Part shown: positions 16,099-25,346 of the stretch, one piece after another
Position numbering within the stretch: position 1 is the stretch's first letter
Layout of the letters: each line of letters starts with the position of its first letter
Source: Streptomyces apocyni
Lineage (GTDB): Bacteria; Actinomycetota; Actinomycetes; Streptomycetales; Streptomycetaceae
Assembly: GCF_009739465.1 (NCBI RefSeq)
Contig: NZ_WHOM01000062.1
Location: 62,001 to 126,000, forward strand
Direction: 5' to 3'
Length of the DNA stretch: 64,000 nt
Notes under the pieces: model-generated
Told to the model about the DNA's origin: nothing
What the model saw: only the letters and a program-made list of their open reading frames with translations
Databases searched by the model: none
Program-made: the position numbers and the translations under genes

Positions 16099-18866
16099 TC
16101 GAACTGGGCGAGGATGGCGTCGCTCAGCGTGTCGCTGTCGCCCGGGGTGACGTCCGCGCCGTCCTGGAGGCGCTGCTCGGTCCAGATGATCTTGCCGCCT
16201 GGGGTGTAGCGCGTCCCCCACCGCTGGGCGAACTGCGCCACCAGGAAGAGCCCGCGCCCGCCTTCGTCCATCGTCTCGGCCCGGCGCAGGTGCGGGGAGG
16301 TGATGGAGCCGTCGGAGACCTCGCAGATCAGGCTGCGGTTGTGCAGCAGGCGCACCTTGATCGGCGGAGCCCCGTACCGGATCGCGTTCGTGATCAGCTC
16401 GCTGAGGATCAGTTCCGCGGCGAAGCCGACCTCCTCGTACCCCCAGGTCCGCAGTTGCGCCCCGCACTCCGCGCGTACCGGGGCCACCGCCGCCGGGTCC
16501 GCTGGCACCTCCCACTCAGCCACCTTCGACGGCGCGAGCAACCGGGTGCGGGCCACCAGCAGGGCGATGTCGTCGGACGGATGCTCCGGCAGCATCGCGT
16601 CGATCACCGCCACACACGTCTCCTCCGGGGTGCGCCCCGGCTCGCCCGCCAGCACGTCGTGCAGCTGCTCGAGGCCGGTGCCGATGTCCCTGTCCCGGTT
16701 CTCGATCAACCCGTCGGTGTACAGCACCAGTTGTGAGCCCTCGGGCAGGTGCAGCTCGGCGGTCTCGAAGGGGTGGCCGCCCAGACCCAGCGGCGGCGAC
16801 GCCGGTACGTCCGGATGGATGACGGACCCGTCCGGGCACACCACCGCGGGACCGGGGTGGCCGGCCCGGGCCATCGTGCACCGCCCGGTCACCGGGTCGT
16901 AGATCGCGTACAGGCACGTCGCGCCGGTCACCTCCGCGCTCTCATGCCCGTCCGGGCGATCGCCGTCGGCGCTCTCGCTCTCCTCACTGTCGATGCGCGT
17001 GACCAGGTCGTCGAGATGTCCCAGCAGCTCGTCCACCGGCAGATCCAGCGCGGAGAAGTTGTGCACGGCGGTACGCAGCCGACCCATCGTGGCCGCCGCG
17101 TGCAGGCCGTGCCCGACCACGTCGCCGACCACCAGCGCCACCCGGGCTCCCGGCAGCGGGATGACGTCGAACCAGTCCCCGCCCACACCCGCTTCCGCGG
17201 GCCGATAGCGCCAGGCCGCCTCCAACGCGTCCTGCTCCGGCATCCCGCGCGGCAGCAGACTGCGTTGCAGGGTCACCGCCATGGTGTGCTCCCGGGTGAA
17301 CCGCCGCGCGTTGTCGATGGCCACCGCCGCCCGGGCCGCCAGCTCCTCCGCGAACGACAGGTCCTCCTCGTCGAAGGCGGGTGTGTCACCCGAGCGCCAG
17401 AAGTCCGCGAGCCCCAGCACCACACCCCGGGCCTTCAACGGCGCCGTCACCAGCGAGTGCACGCCGGACTCCAGCGCCCTCCGGGTCCGGTCGGGAGCCT
17501 GCTGCTGCCACCCCCGCGCCTCTCGCAGATCCGGCTCAAGGACCGCCCGCCCCGACTCGAGGGCCCGCATCTGCGGCGTTGTCGGCAGGAACGTGATCAG
17601 TTCCCCCACCGGGTACATCGCTTCCCGCTCCCGCTGCCCGCCGCGGACGGCCGTACGGCGCATGGCCGTCGTCCCGGTCGGCTCTCCGCCACGCGCCACC
17701 GGCTCCAGCAGCTCGACGGTGACGATGTCGGCGAACCGCGGGACGGCCAGCTCCGCCAGCTCCTCCGCGGTACGCACCACGTCCAGCGTGGTGCCGACCC
17801 GCACCCCCGCCTCGTACAGCCGCGCCAGCCGTTCCCGGGCCACCTCGGCCCGCCCGGTGACCGCCGCCAGCTCCGTGGTGTCCCGCAGGGTCACCACGCT
17901 GGCCGTCGATCCGCCGTACGGGGCCGTGGGCCGGATGTTCACCATCAGCAAGCGGCCGCCGGCCGGATGCACCTCATCGGTGACCGGCTCACCGGATGTG
18001 ACCAGCCGGGTGATCGTCGCGTCCAGCTCCAGGTCCGCCACATGGCGCCGCTCCGCGTCCACCGGGAGGTCGAGCAGCCGCCGCGCCTCGTCGTTGGCCA
18101 GCAGAATCCTGCCGTCCGCCGTGGTGATCAGTACGCCCTCGCGGACCGCGTGCAGCACCGCGTTGTGGTGTTCGTACATCCGCGTCATCTCGACCGGACC
18201 GAGGCCGTGGGTCTGGCGCCGCAACCGCCGCGACACCAGCGCCGTTCCGGCTGTGGCCAGGGCGAGCGCGCCCGCGCCGGTACCGAGGATGATCGGCAGC
18301 TGCTGTTCGACCAGACCGGCCACGCTCTGCACCGTGAGCCCGGCGGACACCAGGCCCACGATCGAGCCCTCCGTGTCGGTCACCGGGACCACCGCCTGGA
18401 CGACCTCCGTCTCCACCCCGCGCCTGACGGGCCCTTCGGCGGTCTCGATGGTGGTGCGCCCGGCCAGCGACGGCTCGATGGTGCCGATGAACTTCTGCCC
18501 GATCCGGGCCGGGTCGGGGTGCGTGATGCGGATCCCGTCGGTGTCCATGACGACGATGAAGTCGACGTCCGTGCTCTGCCGGGCGGCCTCGGCGCGTGGC
18601 TGCAGGACCGCCGTCGGGTCCGGGCTCTCCAGCGCCTCGACGATGCCCGGCGCGTGCGCGAACACCTCGGCTGCTGTCAGGGACTGGTGCTCGGCGTCCA
18701 GCGTGCTGTCCCGCCTCGCCTGGATCACCAGGGCCGTCACCGCGGCCGCGACCAGCAGCACCACGATCACGACCTGCAGAACGAACACCTGGCCAGCGGC
18801 GCTGCGCACGTTCAGCAGGGCGAATCGCTCGGTGGCGATCCGCTTTGTGCTGATACGTACGTTCAT
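16083..18866 (-). CDS. Membrane SpoIIE-type phosphatase with PAS, GAF and kinase-like ATPase domains
   Basis: A 927-residue signalling protein. In order: TM1 (about 25-48), an extracytoplasmic sensor region resembling a sensor-kinase PAS/Cache (VDFIVVMDTDGIRITHPDPARIG), TM2 (about 192-212), PAS (VLHAVREGVLITTADGRILLAN), GAF (about 350-545), PP2C/SpoIIE phosphatase (GGDWFDVIPLPG, VGDVVGHG, LVLYTDGLIE) and a C-terminal anti-sigma-type HATPase (ELITNAIRYG, DEGGRGLFLV). Such proteins set sigma-factor activity through phosphorylation of anti-anti-sigma partners. ATG lies 15 bp after the channel-like gene, so the two are probably co-transcribed. Confidence 0.92.
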   Translation of the reverse strand: MNVRISTKRIATERFALLNVRSAAGQVFVLQVVIVVLLVAAAVTALVIQARRDSTLDAEHQSLTAAEVFAHAPGIVEALESPDPTAVLQPRAEAARQSTDVDFIVVMDTDGIRITHPDPARIGQKFIGTIEPSLAGRTTIETAEGPVRRGVETEVVQAVVPVTDTEGSIVGLVSAGLTVQSVAGLVEQQLPIILGTGAGALALATAGTALVSRRLRRQTHGLGPVEMTRMYEHHNAVLHAVREGVLITTADGRILLANDEARRLLDLPVDAERRHVADLELDATITRLVTSGEPVTDEVHPAGGRLLMVNIRPTAPYGGSTASVVTLRDTTELAAVTGRAEVARERLARLYEAGVRVGTTLDVVRTAEELAELAVPRFADIVTVELLEPVARGGEPTGTTAMRRTAVRGGQREREAMYPVGELITFLPTTPQMRALESGRAVLEPDLREARGWQQQAPDRTRRALESGVHSLVTAPLKARGVVLGLADFWRSGDTPAFDEEDLSFAEELAARAAVAIDNARRFTREHTMAVTLQRSLLPRGMPEQDALEAAWRYRPAEAGVGGDWFDVIPLPGARVALVVGDVVGHGLHAAATMGRLRTAVHNFSALDLPVDELLGHLDDLVTRIDSEESESADGDRPDGHESAEVTGATCLYAIYDPVTGRCTMARAGHPGPAVVCPDGSVIHPDVPASPPLGLGGHPFETAELHLPEGSQLVLYTDGLIENRDRDIGTGLEQLHDVLAGEPGRTPEETCVAVIDAMLPEHPSDDIALLVARTRLLAPSKVAEWEVPADPAAVAPVRAECGAQLRTWGYEEVGFAAELILSELITNAIRYGAPPIKVRLLHNRSLICEVSDGSITSPHLRRAETMDEGGRGLFLVAQFAQRWGTRYTPGGKIIWTEQRLQDGADVTPGDSDTLSDAILAQFDDDTF

Positions 18867-18881
18867 GGGCTATTCCTAACA

Positions 18882-20351
18882 CTAGTCCCGTCCGGACGAG
18901 ACCGCCCCGGCTGAATCGGCCTGCTGGTGGTTGCTTTGAGGATCGCCTTGGTGATGGCTTTGGTGGTCGCCTTGGTGATGGCTTTCGTGGTCGCCTTGGT
19001 GATGGCTTTCGTGGTCGCCTTGGTGATGGCTTTCGTGATGGCCTTGGTGATCGCACCGGACCGCGTGCGGCCACCGCACGAACTTCCCGTTCGCGCACTC
19101 CACAAGGAGCCGCCTGCCGTGCGCGAGCACGCCACGCGGCCGTAGCCCGACCAGGCTCGCGGTCGTGTACGCGGCGCTCAGACTGCCCAGGTCATGGACG
19201 ATGCCGATACGGAACAGGGACTGCGTCTCGGCGATCGCCTCGTGGTCACCCGCCCGGATGACCACGCGCAGATCAGGAGCGACCGCTCGCGCGGCGACGG
19301 AGACCGCGATGTTGTCCAGATCGTCGGAGGCGACGGCGGCCATGGCCTGAGCCGTGTGCAGGCTGAGCTTGCGCAGGACGAACCTGTCGGTGGCGTCGCC
19401 GATGACGACGGGGACGCCCAGGGCCCTGGCCAGGCGGAGGTTGGGGGCGGCCGCGTCCCGCTCCACCGCGATCACTCCGACGCCGAGTTCCTGCAACCGG
19501 GTGCACAGCCGCAGCCCCACCTGGCCGAGCCCCACGACCACCACATGGCCCGCCCGGGAAAGCGCCCGGGAGCCCACCATGCCGATCGCGCGAGGGGACA
19601 GCAGGCGGTCGACCATGCCCGCGGTGAACACGGCGGTGAAGACGATGGTGATGAGCATCGCGAGGCTGGCGAACACCAGATAGGAGTGGGAGCCGTGCGC
19701 GACCACGGGACCGACGGTCGCCACCGTCCGTACGGCCTCGAAGAAGGCCTCCACCGGCGGACGGTGATTGCGGGTCACGGACCAGATCCAGTCCGCGAGC
19801 AGCACCGCGAAAAGCCCGGCGAGGCCGATCAGCATGATCCGCGAGCCACCGTCATGCGGTCGCAGCTGCCCCCTGATCTTCCCCAGGCGCGCCCGGTATC
19901 GGAGGGAGCGAGGCGGCCGGTACGTCTCCAGGCTCACGGCGTCCTCCACCCACCGGGCACCGACGTGGCCGGAGGCGGTCCGGTCGATGGCCAGCAGGTC
20001 GGGCTGGAGGCAAGCGGCGAGCAGGACGGGAGCAGCGACGTCGGCAGGCGACGTGACCTGGCAGTTCGGCACCACGCGCAGCAGCTGCTCCGCGACCGTC
20101 CGGTCGAAGACCGTGACGACCAGCGTGACGCCCGGGCAGATGTGCTCGACGGCGAGCGCGTAGCGCAAGGACCCGACATCGTCGTCGAGGAGGATCGCGA
20201 CACCGGCCACCTCCCGGTCGAGCGCCTTGCGCAGGTCGTCGTCCGTGGGGTGCTCCAGGTGGCACACGAGGTGCCCCGTCGCCCGCAGCGAACCACAGAC
20301 CCTGCGCGCCACATCGCTGCCGATCACGACGAAGTACCGCTCAGCATGCAC
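18882..20351 (-). CDS. RCK/TrkA-N protein with a two-TM channel-like core
   Basis: A 489-residue protein. An N-terminal nucleotide-binding-like domain (YFVVIGSDVARRVCGSL) is followed by TM1 (RIMLIGLAGLFAVLLADWIW), a pore-like loop (VEAFFEAVRTVATVGPVV), TM2 (SYLVFASLAMLITIVFTAVF), then a second RCK domain (AGHVVVVGLGQVGLRL ... GDATD). This is the layout of ligand-gated K+ channels, but the filter reads TVATVGPV, not TVGYG, so selectivity is unclear. The tail (about 445-489) is a tandem His/Asp/Gln repeat that could bind metals. The GTG start is followed by MHAERYFVVIG. Confidence 0.8.
   Translation of the reverse strand: MHAERYFVVIGSDVARRVCGSLRATGHLVCHLEHPTDDDLRKALDREVAGVAILLDDDVGSLRYALAVEHICPGVTLVVTVFDRTVAEQLLRVVPNCQVTSPADVAAPVLLAACLQPDLLAIDRTASGHVGARWVEDAVSLETYRPPRSLRYRARLGKIRGQLRPHDGGSRIMLIGLAGLFAVLLADWIWSVTRNHRPPVEAFFEAVRTVATVGPVVAHGSHSYLVFASLAMLITIVFTAVFTAGMVDRLLSPRAIGMVGSRALSRAGHVVVVGLGQVGLRLCTRLQELGVGVIAVERDAAAPNLRLARALGVPVVIGDATDRFVLRKLSLHTAQAMAAVASDDLDNIAVSVAARAVAPDLRVVIRAGDHEAIAETQSLFRIGIVHDLGSLSAAYTTASLVGLRPRGVLAHGRRLLVECANGKFVRWPHAVRCDHQGHHESHHQGDHESHHQGDHESHHQGDHQSHHQGDPQSNHQQADSAGAVSSGRD
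18927..19052. repeat. 24-bp tandem repeat coding a His-rich tail
   Basis: About five copies of a 24-base unit (plus-strand GTCGCCTTGGTGATGGCTTT-CGTG) code HESHHQGD-type repeats in the channel-like protein. Copies are near identical, implying recent expansion or homogenisation. Confidence 0.9.
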
Positions 20352-20763
20352 TGGTCTGCTCCCATCGGACGGTGTACGGCATTCCGGCCCGGGAACGGGA
20401 CGGCATCAGCGTGCGGCTCGCTCGTACGGGGCCCGATGGAGCGCCGTATGCCTGAGAAGCACCTACGAAACGCCCGCGAAGCGCCCGTGCATTCGCGCAG
20501 AGCGAGGCGCCCAAGGGCGATACGAGGGCAGGGCTCCGCCAGGCGGCCTTCGAGGGGGCGGCCTGACGGAGCCCTGGCCGACGAGGCGCGCCGGGGGTCG
20601 CCCAGCGGGATCTCGCGTACGTCGACCGTAGAAGCGGCCCCTCCCCCGCACCATGGACAGACGCCAGACCCGCAGCACCTCGGGTTCATACATATGCTCA
20701 AACGCCGCGAGGGCGGGTGCGTGGTGTCGTTCGGGTGCGGTGGAGGCTAGCCACTCCCGCGCG
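20352..20763. other. Intergenic stretch between envelope-stress and channel units
   Basis: No gene is supported. It holds one strong hairpin (20531-20574) and presumably the promoter of the channel-phosphatase unit near 20360-20450. Confidence 0.5.
20531..20574 (-). terminator. Terminator of the htpX-pspAB unit
   Basis: GGGCTCCG-C-CAGGC pairs with GCCTG-A-CGGAGCCC (one mismatch) around a GC-rich loop, 190 bases downstream of the PspAB stop on the minus strand. Confidence 0.55.
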
Positions 20764-21348
20764 TCACAGGCCCGGCGCGCCCCACACCGGGAACCAGCGC
20801 GTCAGGTCGTCCTCGATGCGCAGGTCGTCCTTGAGCATCGCCTTGACCTGGAGTTCCAGTGGGTTGTCGCGCTTTTCGCCGGGCAGCGGGGCGAAGGGGT
20901 AGAAGGTGCCTCGCTTGTAGAGGTAGACGAGAGCGAGGGAGCGCGCCCGCTCCGCGGTCTCCTGAAAGGAGACCAGGGAGCAGAGGAGCTGGGGGCCGAA
21001 GCCGCTGCCCTGGAGCGCGCTGTTCACCGCGTGCAGGTCGTTGACCAGTGCGGGCAGGTCCTGCGGAGCGCGGCGGGACAGCATCCACGAGTAGCCGTAC
21101 GCGTCGCGGCTGAACTCCACGGGTACCCCGGCGCGTTCGGCGTCCGAGTCCAGCAGGGCGTGTACCTCCCGCTGGACCTCGGAGAAGGCTCCGCCTTCGA
21201 GCGACGCGAAGCACACCGAGCCCGCGCCGGTCGGGGTGAAGCTGGTGGCCGCCTGCAGGGTGATCGCCGCCGAGGGCAGCGCGAAGAGCTGGTCCAGGTC
21301 AGGTCTGACCGGTTTGGTCCGGCCGAAGAGCGTGTCCCAGAATCCCAC
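20764..21348 (-). CDS. pspAB: PspA-associated protein PspAB
   Basis: A 194-residue soluble protein starting MGFWDTLFGRTKPVRPDLDQ, the typical PspAB N-terminus. Conserved blocks include FALPSAAITLQAA, FSRDAYGYSWMLSRR and the C-terminal DDLTRWFPVWGAPGL. In actinobacteria it accompanies HtpX and belongs to the envelope-stress (phage-shock-like) set; its biochemical role is unknown. It lies 59 bp after htpX on the same strand and is probably co-transcribed. Confidence 0.85.
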   Translation of the reverse strand: MGFWDTLFGRTKPVRPDLDQLFALPSAAITLQAATSFTPTGAGSVCFASLEGGAFSEVQREVHALLDSDAERAGVPVEFSRDAYGYSWMLSRRAPQDLPALVNDLHAVNSALQGSGFGPQLLCSLVSFQETAERARSLALVYLYKRGTFYPFAPLPGEKRDNPLELQVKAMLKDDLRIEDDLTRWFPVWGAPGL

Positions 21349-21407
21349 GAGCGCATCAACCTCCTCGTAAGCCCTGCCGAAGCCCTGCCGACTTACTGGC
21401 CTGCCGG

Positions 21408-22310
21408 TTACTCCGACTTGCCGCCCAGCTGCGCGGAGATTTCCCCGAGTGCCTCCAGACGCCGCTCCAGGCTGGGGTGCGTGGAGAGCATCCCGGAGAA
21501 CGCCGAGCCGGACCGCATGGCCGGGGTGAAGAAGAACGCGTTGAACGCCTGCGCGTTACGCAGGTCCTTGGTGGGGATGCGGGCGATGTCACCGCTGATC
21601 TTGGTCAGTGCCGAGGCCAGTGCGGAGGGCTTGCCGGTGAGCATGGCGGCGGCGCGGTCGGCGGCCAGTTCGCGGTAGCGGGACAGGGCCCGGATCAGCA
21701 GGAAGCTGATCGCGTACACGGCGGCGGAGACGGTCATGACGATCACGATCATCGCTGCCGTGCCGTGGTCCCGCTGGCGGCCGAACAGATGCGAGTACAG
21801 AGCGAAGCGGACGACGAGCCCAGCGAGTACACCAAGGAACGAGGCGATGGTGATCACCGCGACGTCACGGTGCGCGACGTGGGAGAGCTCATGCGCGAGT
21901 ACGCCTTCGAGCTCCTCCGTCTCCAGACGGCGCATCAGTCCGGTGGTGACGCAGACGACGGCGTGGTCGGCGTTACGGCCGGTGGCGAAGGCGTTGGGCA
22001 TGTCCATGTTGGACACGGCGATTCTGGGTGCGGGCATGTCCGCCGTGGCACAGAGCCGGTCGACGATCCCGTACAGCTCAGGCTGCTCGTCGCGACTGAC
22101 GAACCGGCCACGCATGGCGAACAACGCGACCTTGTCCGAATACCAGTACTGCACGGCCAGCAGTCCGGCGGCAATCACCACCACCAGGACGAGGGACTCC
22201 AGCAGCACGATCAGCGCGGCGACGAACGCCACGTACAGCAGTCCGAGCAGGAACATCGTGACCACCATGCGGGCGGTCAACTGCCGGTCGGGCTCAAAAC
22301 GGGTGCGCAT
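21408..22310 (-). CDS. htpX: Zinc metalloprotease HtpX
   Basis: A 300-residue membrane M48 peptidase that degrades misfolded membrane proteins. Two N-terminal TM helices (about 18-50), zinc site HELSHVAHRD with the third ligand in the RYRELAADRAAA block, and two more TM segments between them (ITIASFLGVLAGLVV, AMIVIVMTVSAAVYAISFLL). ATG 22310 (MRTRFEPDRQ) was chosen over GTG 22319 because GGGGTGAG then has normal spacing. Followed by pspAB, so the unit serves envelope stress. Confidence 0.93.
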   Translation of the reverse strand: MRTRFEPDRQLTARMVVTMFLLGLLYVAFVAALIVLLESLVLVVVIAAGLLAVQYWYSDKVALFAMRGRFVSRDEQPELYGIVDRLCATADMPAPRIAVSNMDMPNAFATGRNADHAVVCVTTGLMRRLETEELEGVLAHELSHVAHRDVAVITIASFLGVLAGLVVRFALYSHLFGRQRDHGTAAMIVIVMTVSAAVYAISFLLIRALSRYRELAADRAAAMLTGKPSALASALTKISGDIARIPTKDLRNAQAFNAFFFTPAMRSGSAFSGMLSTHPSLERRLEALGEISAQLGGKSE

Positions 22311-22383
22311 CACTCTCACCCCGGGTTACCTGGGCGTCATAACCAGCGTACTGCGAGGCCGGGCGTCAGGGGCGGGCGCAAAC

Positions 22384-22431
22384 GTCAGGCGTAGGCGTCA
22401 GGCGTCAGGCGTCAGGCGTCAGGCGTCAGGC
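22384..22431. repeat. Heptanucleotide tandem repeat GTCAGGC
   Basis: Five contiguous GTCAGGC copies at 22397-22431 plus one at 22384-22390 and a degenerate GTAGGC between. The last copy contains the stop codon of the remnant on the minus strand. A repeat of 7 bp shifts frame with each unit, so in a coding region it would be phase-variable. Confidence 0.9.
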
Positions 22432-22581
22432 GGTGCCGAACCAGGCCTCGGCCAGCGAGTCGAGCGTGGCGCGCGGCGCGGCGGGCATCTCGCGCAGGTA
22501 CCAGGGCAGATTGCTGTAGATGTGCAGCAGGGTGTACGCCATGATCTCCGCCGGCGCGAAGACTGATCCACCGGATGCTCG
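22426..22581 (-). pseudogene. C-terminal remnant of an unidentified gene
   Basis: The minus strand reads VFAPAEIMAYTLLHIYSNLP ... RATLDSLAEAWFGTA and stops. The sequence is strongly coding-like, but an in-frame stop lies just upstream of ASGGSVF and no start or body precedes it. An ATG inside it could give a 38-residue protein (MAYTLLHIYS...), so a small real gene is the alternative. The family is not recognised. Confidence 0.4.
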
Positions 22582-22790
22582 GCTCGCTCAGCGAGGCTGA
22601 GCCGCACCGACACCAGCGAGTGCGGACCCTGGGCGGCTGGCTCCGGCCTCGGCCTGGAGGCCCTCATCGACCGGTCCAGCTGATCGAGAGGTGACCCAGT
22701 GGTGCCCCGGAGGTGATCCAGATGCCGATCCCGGGCCCCGGAGAGAGAGTGGGTCCCACACGCACTCCGACGCGAGGAGGAGAGTGGACC

Positions 22791-22952
22791 ATGGCCAAGG
22801 GTGCCCACAACAACCCCAAGGACCCTCAGCAGTCGAAGATCTCCAAGGCTCAGGCGCGCCGCAAGGGGACCCAGCCGGAAGTGACGTCGATCTCGGCGAA
22901 GACCCGAGGGATGCAGCAGAAGGCGCAGGCCCGCCGCCAGGGCAACCGCTGA
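22791..22952 (+). CDS. Small basic protein, unknown
   Basis: A 53-residue, Lys/Arg/Gln-rich protein (MAKGAHNNPKDPQQ ... KAQARRKGT ... QQKAQARRQGNR), predicted disordered. The GGAGGAGAG site lies 9 bases before the ATG, which decides the start. It is too basic for an enzyme and could bind nucleic acid or the ribosome. From its compactness and codon bias it looks like a real conserved small gene. It stands alone on the plus strand. Confidence 0.7.
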   Translation: MAKGAHNNPKDPQQSKISKAQARRKGTQPEVTSISAKTRGMQQKAQARRQGNR

Positions 22953-23014
22953 CAGCGGTTGCGCCGATACGCCGACCCCGACGCCAACCCCGCCCCCGGC
23001 CGGGGGCGCGGGCG

Positions 23015-23452
23015 TCAGTACCGCTCGACCAGGTGCTCACGGCCGAGCGGAGGCTCGTACGGCTCCGGCCAGAAGTCGACGTGCGCCTTGATCCGGCCCT
23101 GCCCGTCGCCGGTGAAGAAGGCGATGGCGTACATCTCCTCCAGGCCGACGGTGACACGTATCCAGGTGACGGCCTGGTCGCCGTCGGCCACGACGCGCTC
23201 GATCCGCGCATGCCAGTCGCCCGGATACTCGCGGTTGAACCGGAGGTACTTCTCCTTGCCGCTGATCCGCTCACGGGTCTGCGGCAGGTCGTACACGACG
23301 TCATCGGCGAGGGTGGACGCGACGGCGTCCCAGTCGCGCGCCTCAGCCGCCGCCCAGTAGGTCTCCACCGTCCTGCGCAGCTCGGTCGGCCCGGTCGCCT
23401 CAGTCGGCCCGGTCAGCTCAGTCGGCTCGGTCTGTGCACTCGATGTAGTCAT
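23015..23452 (-). CDS. SnoaL/NTF2-like domain protein
   Basis: A 145-residue protein. After a Thr/Glu-rich lead, the NTF2-like fold is visible: LRRTVETYWAAAEARDWDAVASTLADDVVYDLPQTRERISGKEKYLRFNREYPGDWHARIERVVADGDQAVTWI ... FFTGDGQGRIKAHVDFWPEPYEPP. Such domains act as small-molecule isomerases, hydrolases or scaffolds; no specific reaction can be assigned. It is divergent from the S9 peptidase, 109 bp apart. The TELTGPTE/ATGPTE repeat comes from 15-18-base duplications. Confidence 0.82.
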   Translation of the reverse strand: MTTSSAQTEPTELTGPTEATGPTELRRTVETYWAAAEARDWDAVASTLADDVVYDLPQTRERISGKEKYLRFNREYPGDWHARIERVVADGDQAVTWIRVTVGLEEMYAIAFFTGDGQGRIKAHVDFWPEPYEPPLGREHLVERY

Positions 23453-23561
23453 ACGGCGAGTGTGCGCGGCGGCACTGACAATCGCCGTCCAGTCGGGAGT
23501 TATCCACAGGCTGGGGGACCTCGCCGACGGAATGTCCGCGCTGGCGTGCACTATGGGGTCC

Positions 23562-25346
23562 ATGACTGCTGAGATGCCGGACTGGGAGAAGCGCTTCAGA
23601 GCGCCGCGTGTGTCACTGCCCGAGTGGGCGCAGGACGCACCGGACCGCTCGCTGTTCGTCTCCAACGCGACGGGTACGTTCGAGCTGTACGCATGGGACC
23701 GGGCGACCGGCGAGCAGCGCCAGGTCACCGACCGGCCGAACGGCACGACGGATGGCACGCTCTCGCCCGACGGCGCCTGGATCTGGTGGTTCAACGACAA
23801 GGACGGGGACGAGTTCGGCGTCTGGATGCGCCAGCCCTTCGAGGGCGGCGCCGACGAGCCCGCGGTGCCGGGCCTGGACCCCTCGTACCCGGCCGGTCTC
23901 GCGATCGGGCGGGCTTCGGGCCCGGTGGTCGTGGGCCGCTCGACCGACGACGAGGGCTCGACCGTCCATGTCGTACGCGACGGTACGGCCCCCACCGAGA
24001 TCTACCGCCACCGGGAGTCGGCCGGAGTAGGCGACCTGTCGCACGACGGCGCCCTGATCGCACTGGAGCACACCGAGCACGGCGACGCGATGCACTCCGC
24101 GCTGCGCGTCGTCACGCTCGACGGCACCACGGTGGCCGAGCTGGACGACACCAAGGGCGGCACGAAGGAGCTGGGCCTGGACGTGCTCGGCTTCGCTCCG
24201 GTGGACGGCGACACCCGGCTGCTCGTCGCCCACCAGCGGCGGGGCCGCTGGGAGCCCATGGTGTGGGACGTGGCGACGGGCGCCGAGACGGAGCTCGCGC
24301 TCGATCTGCCGGGCGATGTGAGCGCCGAGTGGTATCCGGACGGCTCCGGGCTGCTCATCGGGCACAGCTTCGAGGCGCGCGGCGACCTGTGGCGCTACGA
24401 CTTCGCCTCCCGCGAGCTGGTCCGGGTCGAGACGCCGGTGGGTTCGGTGTCGGGCGCGACCGCGCGGCCTGGCGGCACGGTCGAGTACCTGTGGTCGTCC
24501 GCGGCGCAGCCCCCGCAGGTCCGCTCCACGACCGGCCGGACCGTACTCGACCCGCCAGGGATGAAGGCGCCGGAATCCGTGCCGGTCGAGGACGCCTGGG
24601 TCGAGGGGCCTGGCGGGCGTATCCACGCGCTGGTGCAGAAGCCCGCGGGTGAGGGCCCGTACCCCTGTGTGTTCGAGATCCACGGCGGTCCGACCTGGCA
24701 CGACAGCGACTCCTTCGCGTCCGGGCCCGCCGCGTGGGTGGACCACGGCTACGCGGTGGTGCGCGTCAACTACCGCGGCTCCACGGGGTACGGCCGGGAG
24801 TGGACGGACGCCCTCAAGCACCGGGTCGGGCTGATCGAGCTTGAGGACATCGCGGCGGTGCGCGAGTGGGCCGTCACCTCCGGGCTCGCCGACCCGGCGA
24901 AGCTGGTGCTCGCCGGAGGCTCCTGGGGCGGCTATCTCACGCTGCTCGGCCTCGGCACCCAGCCGGACGTCTGGGCGCTCGGGCTCGCGGCGGTACCGGT
25001 CGCGGACTATGTGACGGCGTACCACGACGAGATGGAGGCGCTGAAGGCGATGGACCGGACGCTTCTGGGCGGCACGCCCGAGGAAGTACCGGAGCGCTTC
25101 GCGGCGTCGTCGCCACTGACGTATGTGGACCAGGTCCGGGCCCCGGTCTATATCTCGGCGGGGGTCAACGACCCGCGCTGCCCGATCCGGCAGGTCGAGA
25201 ACTACGTGGACCGGCTGGCCGAGCGCGGGGCCGCGCACGAGGTGTACCGCTATGACGCGGGGCACGGTTCGCTCGTCGTGGAGGAGCGGATCAAGCAGGT
25301 CAAGCTGGAGATCGACTTCGCGGAGCGCTGGCTGGCGGCCAAGTAG
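23562..25346 (+). CDS. S9-family prolyl-oligopeptidase-like serine peptidase
   Basis: A 594-residue cytoplasmic peptidase. Residues about 1-350 form a WD/propeller lid (repeats such as DGTLSPDGAWIWWFND, GDLSHDGALIAL), and about 370-594 an alpha/beta hydrolase. The nucleophile lies in GGSWGGY (Ser about 454), the acid probably in GVNDPRCP (about 536), and the His in DAGHGSL (about 567). There is no signal peptide. It would cleave short peptides or acyl-peptides. ATG 23562 (MTAEMPDWEKRF) is preferred; ATG 23553 is in frame too. Confidence 0.92.
   Translation: MTAEMPDWEKRFRAPRVSLPEWAQDAPDRSLFVSNATGTFELYAWDRATGEQRQVTDRPNGTTDGTLSPDGAWIWWFNDKDGDEFGVWMRQPFEGGADEPAVPGLDPSYPAGLAIGRASGPVVVGRSTDDEGSTVHVVRDGTAPTEIYRHRESAGVGDLSHDGALIALEHTEHGDAMHSALRVVTLDGTTVAELDDTKGGTKELGLDVLGFAPVDGDTRLLVAHQRRGRWEPMVWDVATGAETELALDLPGDVSAEWYPDGSGLLIGHSFEARGDLWRYDFASRELVRVETPVGSVSGATARPGGTVEYLWSSAAQPPQVRSTTGRTVLDPPGMKAPESVPVEDAWVEGPGGRIHALVQKPAGEGPYPCVFEIHGGPTWHDSDSFASGPAAWVDHGYAVVRVNYRGSTGYGREWTDALKHRVGLIELEDIAAVREWAVTSGLADPAKLVLAGGSWGGYLTLLGLGTQPDVWALGLAAVPVADYVTAYHDEMEALKAMDRTLLGGTPEEVPERFAASSPLTYVDQVRAPVYISAGVNDPRCPIRQVENYVDRLAERGAAHEVYRYDAGHGSLVVEERIKQVKLEIDFAERWLAAK

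Larger units (their letters stand above)
22311..22790. other. Intergenic stretch with heptamer repeat and gene remnant
   Basis: Contains the htpX promoter region, a heptamer array (22384-22431), a short remnant on the minus strand (22426-22581) and the leader of the small basic gene at 22791. Nothing else is recognised. Confidence 0.5.

Noticed and set aside
16749..18914. 721-codon open frame opposite the SpoIIE gene
   Set aside because: Low-complexity shadow; the real gene on the minus strand has complete domains.
20653..21678. Long plus-strand frame across pspAB
   Set aside because: Antisense shadow of pspAB and the htpX 3' end, with no domain.
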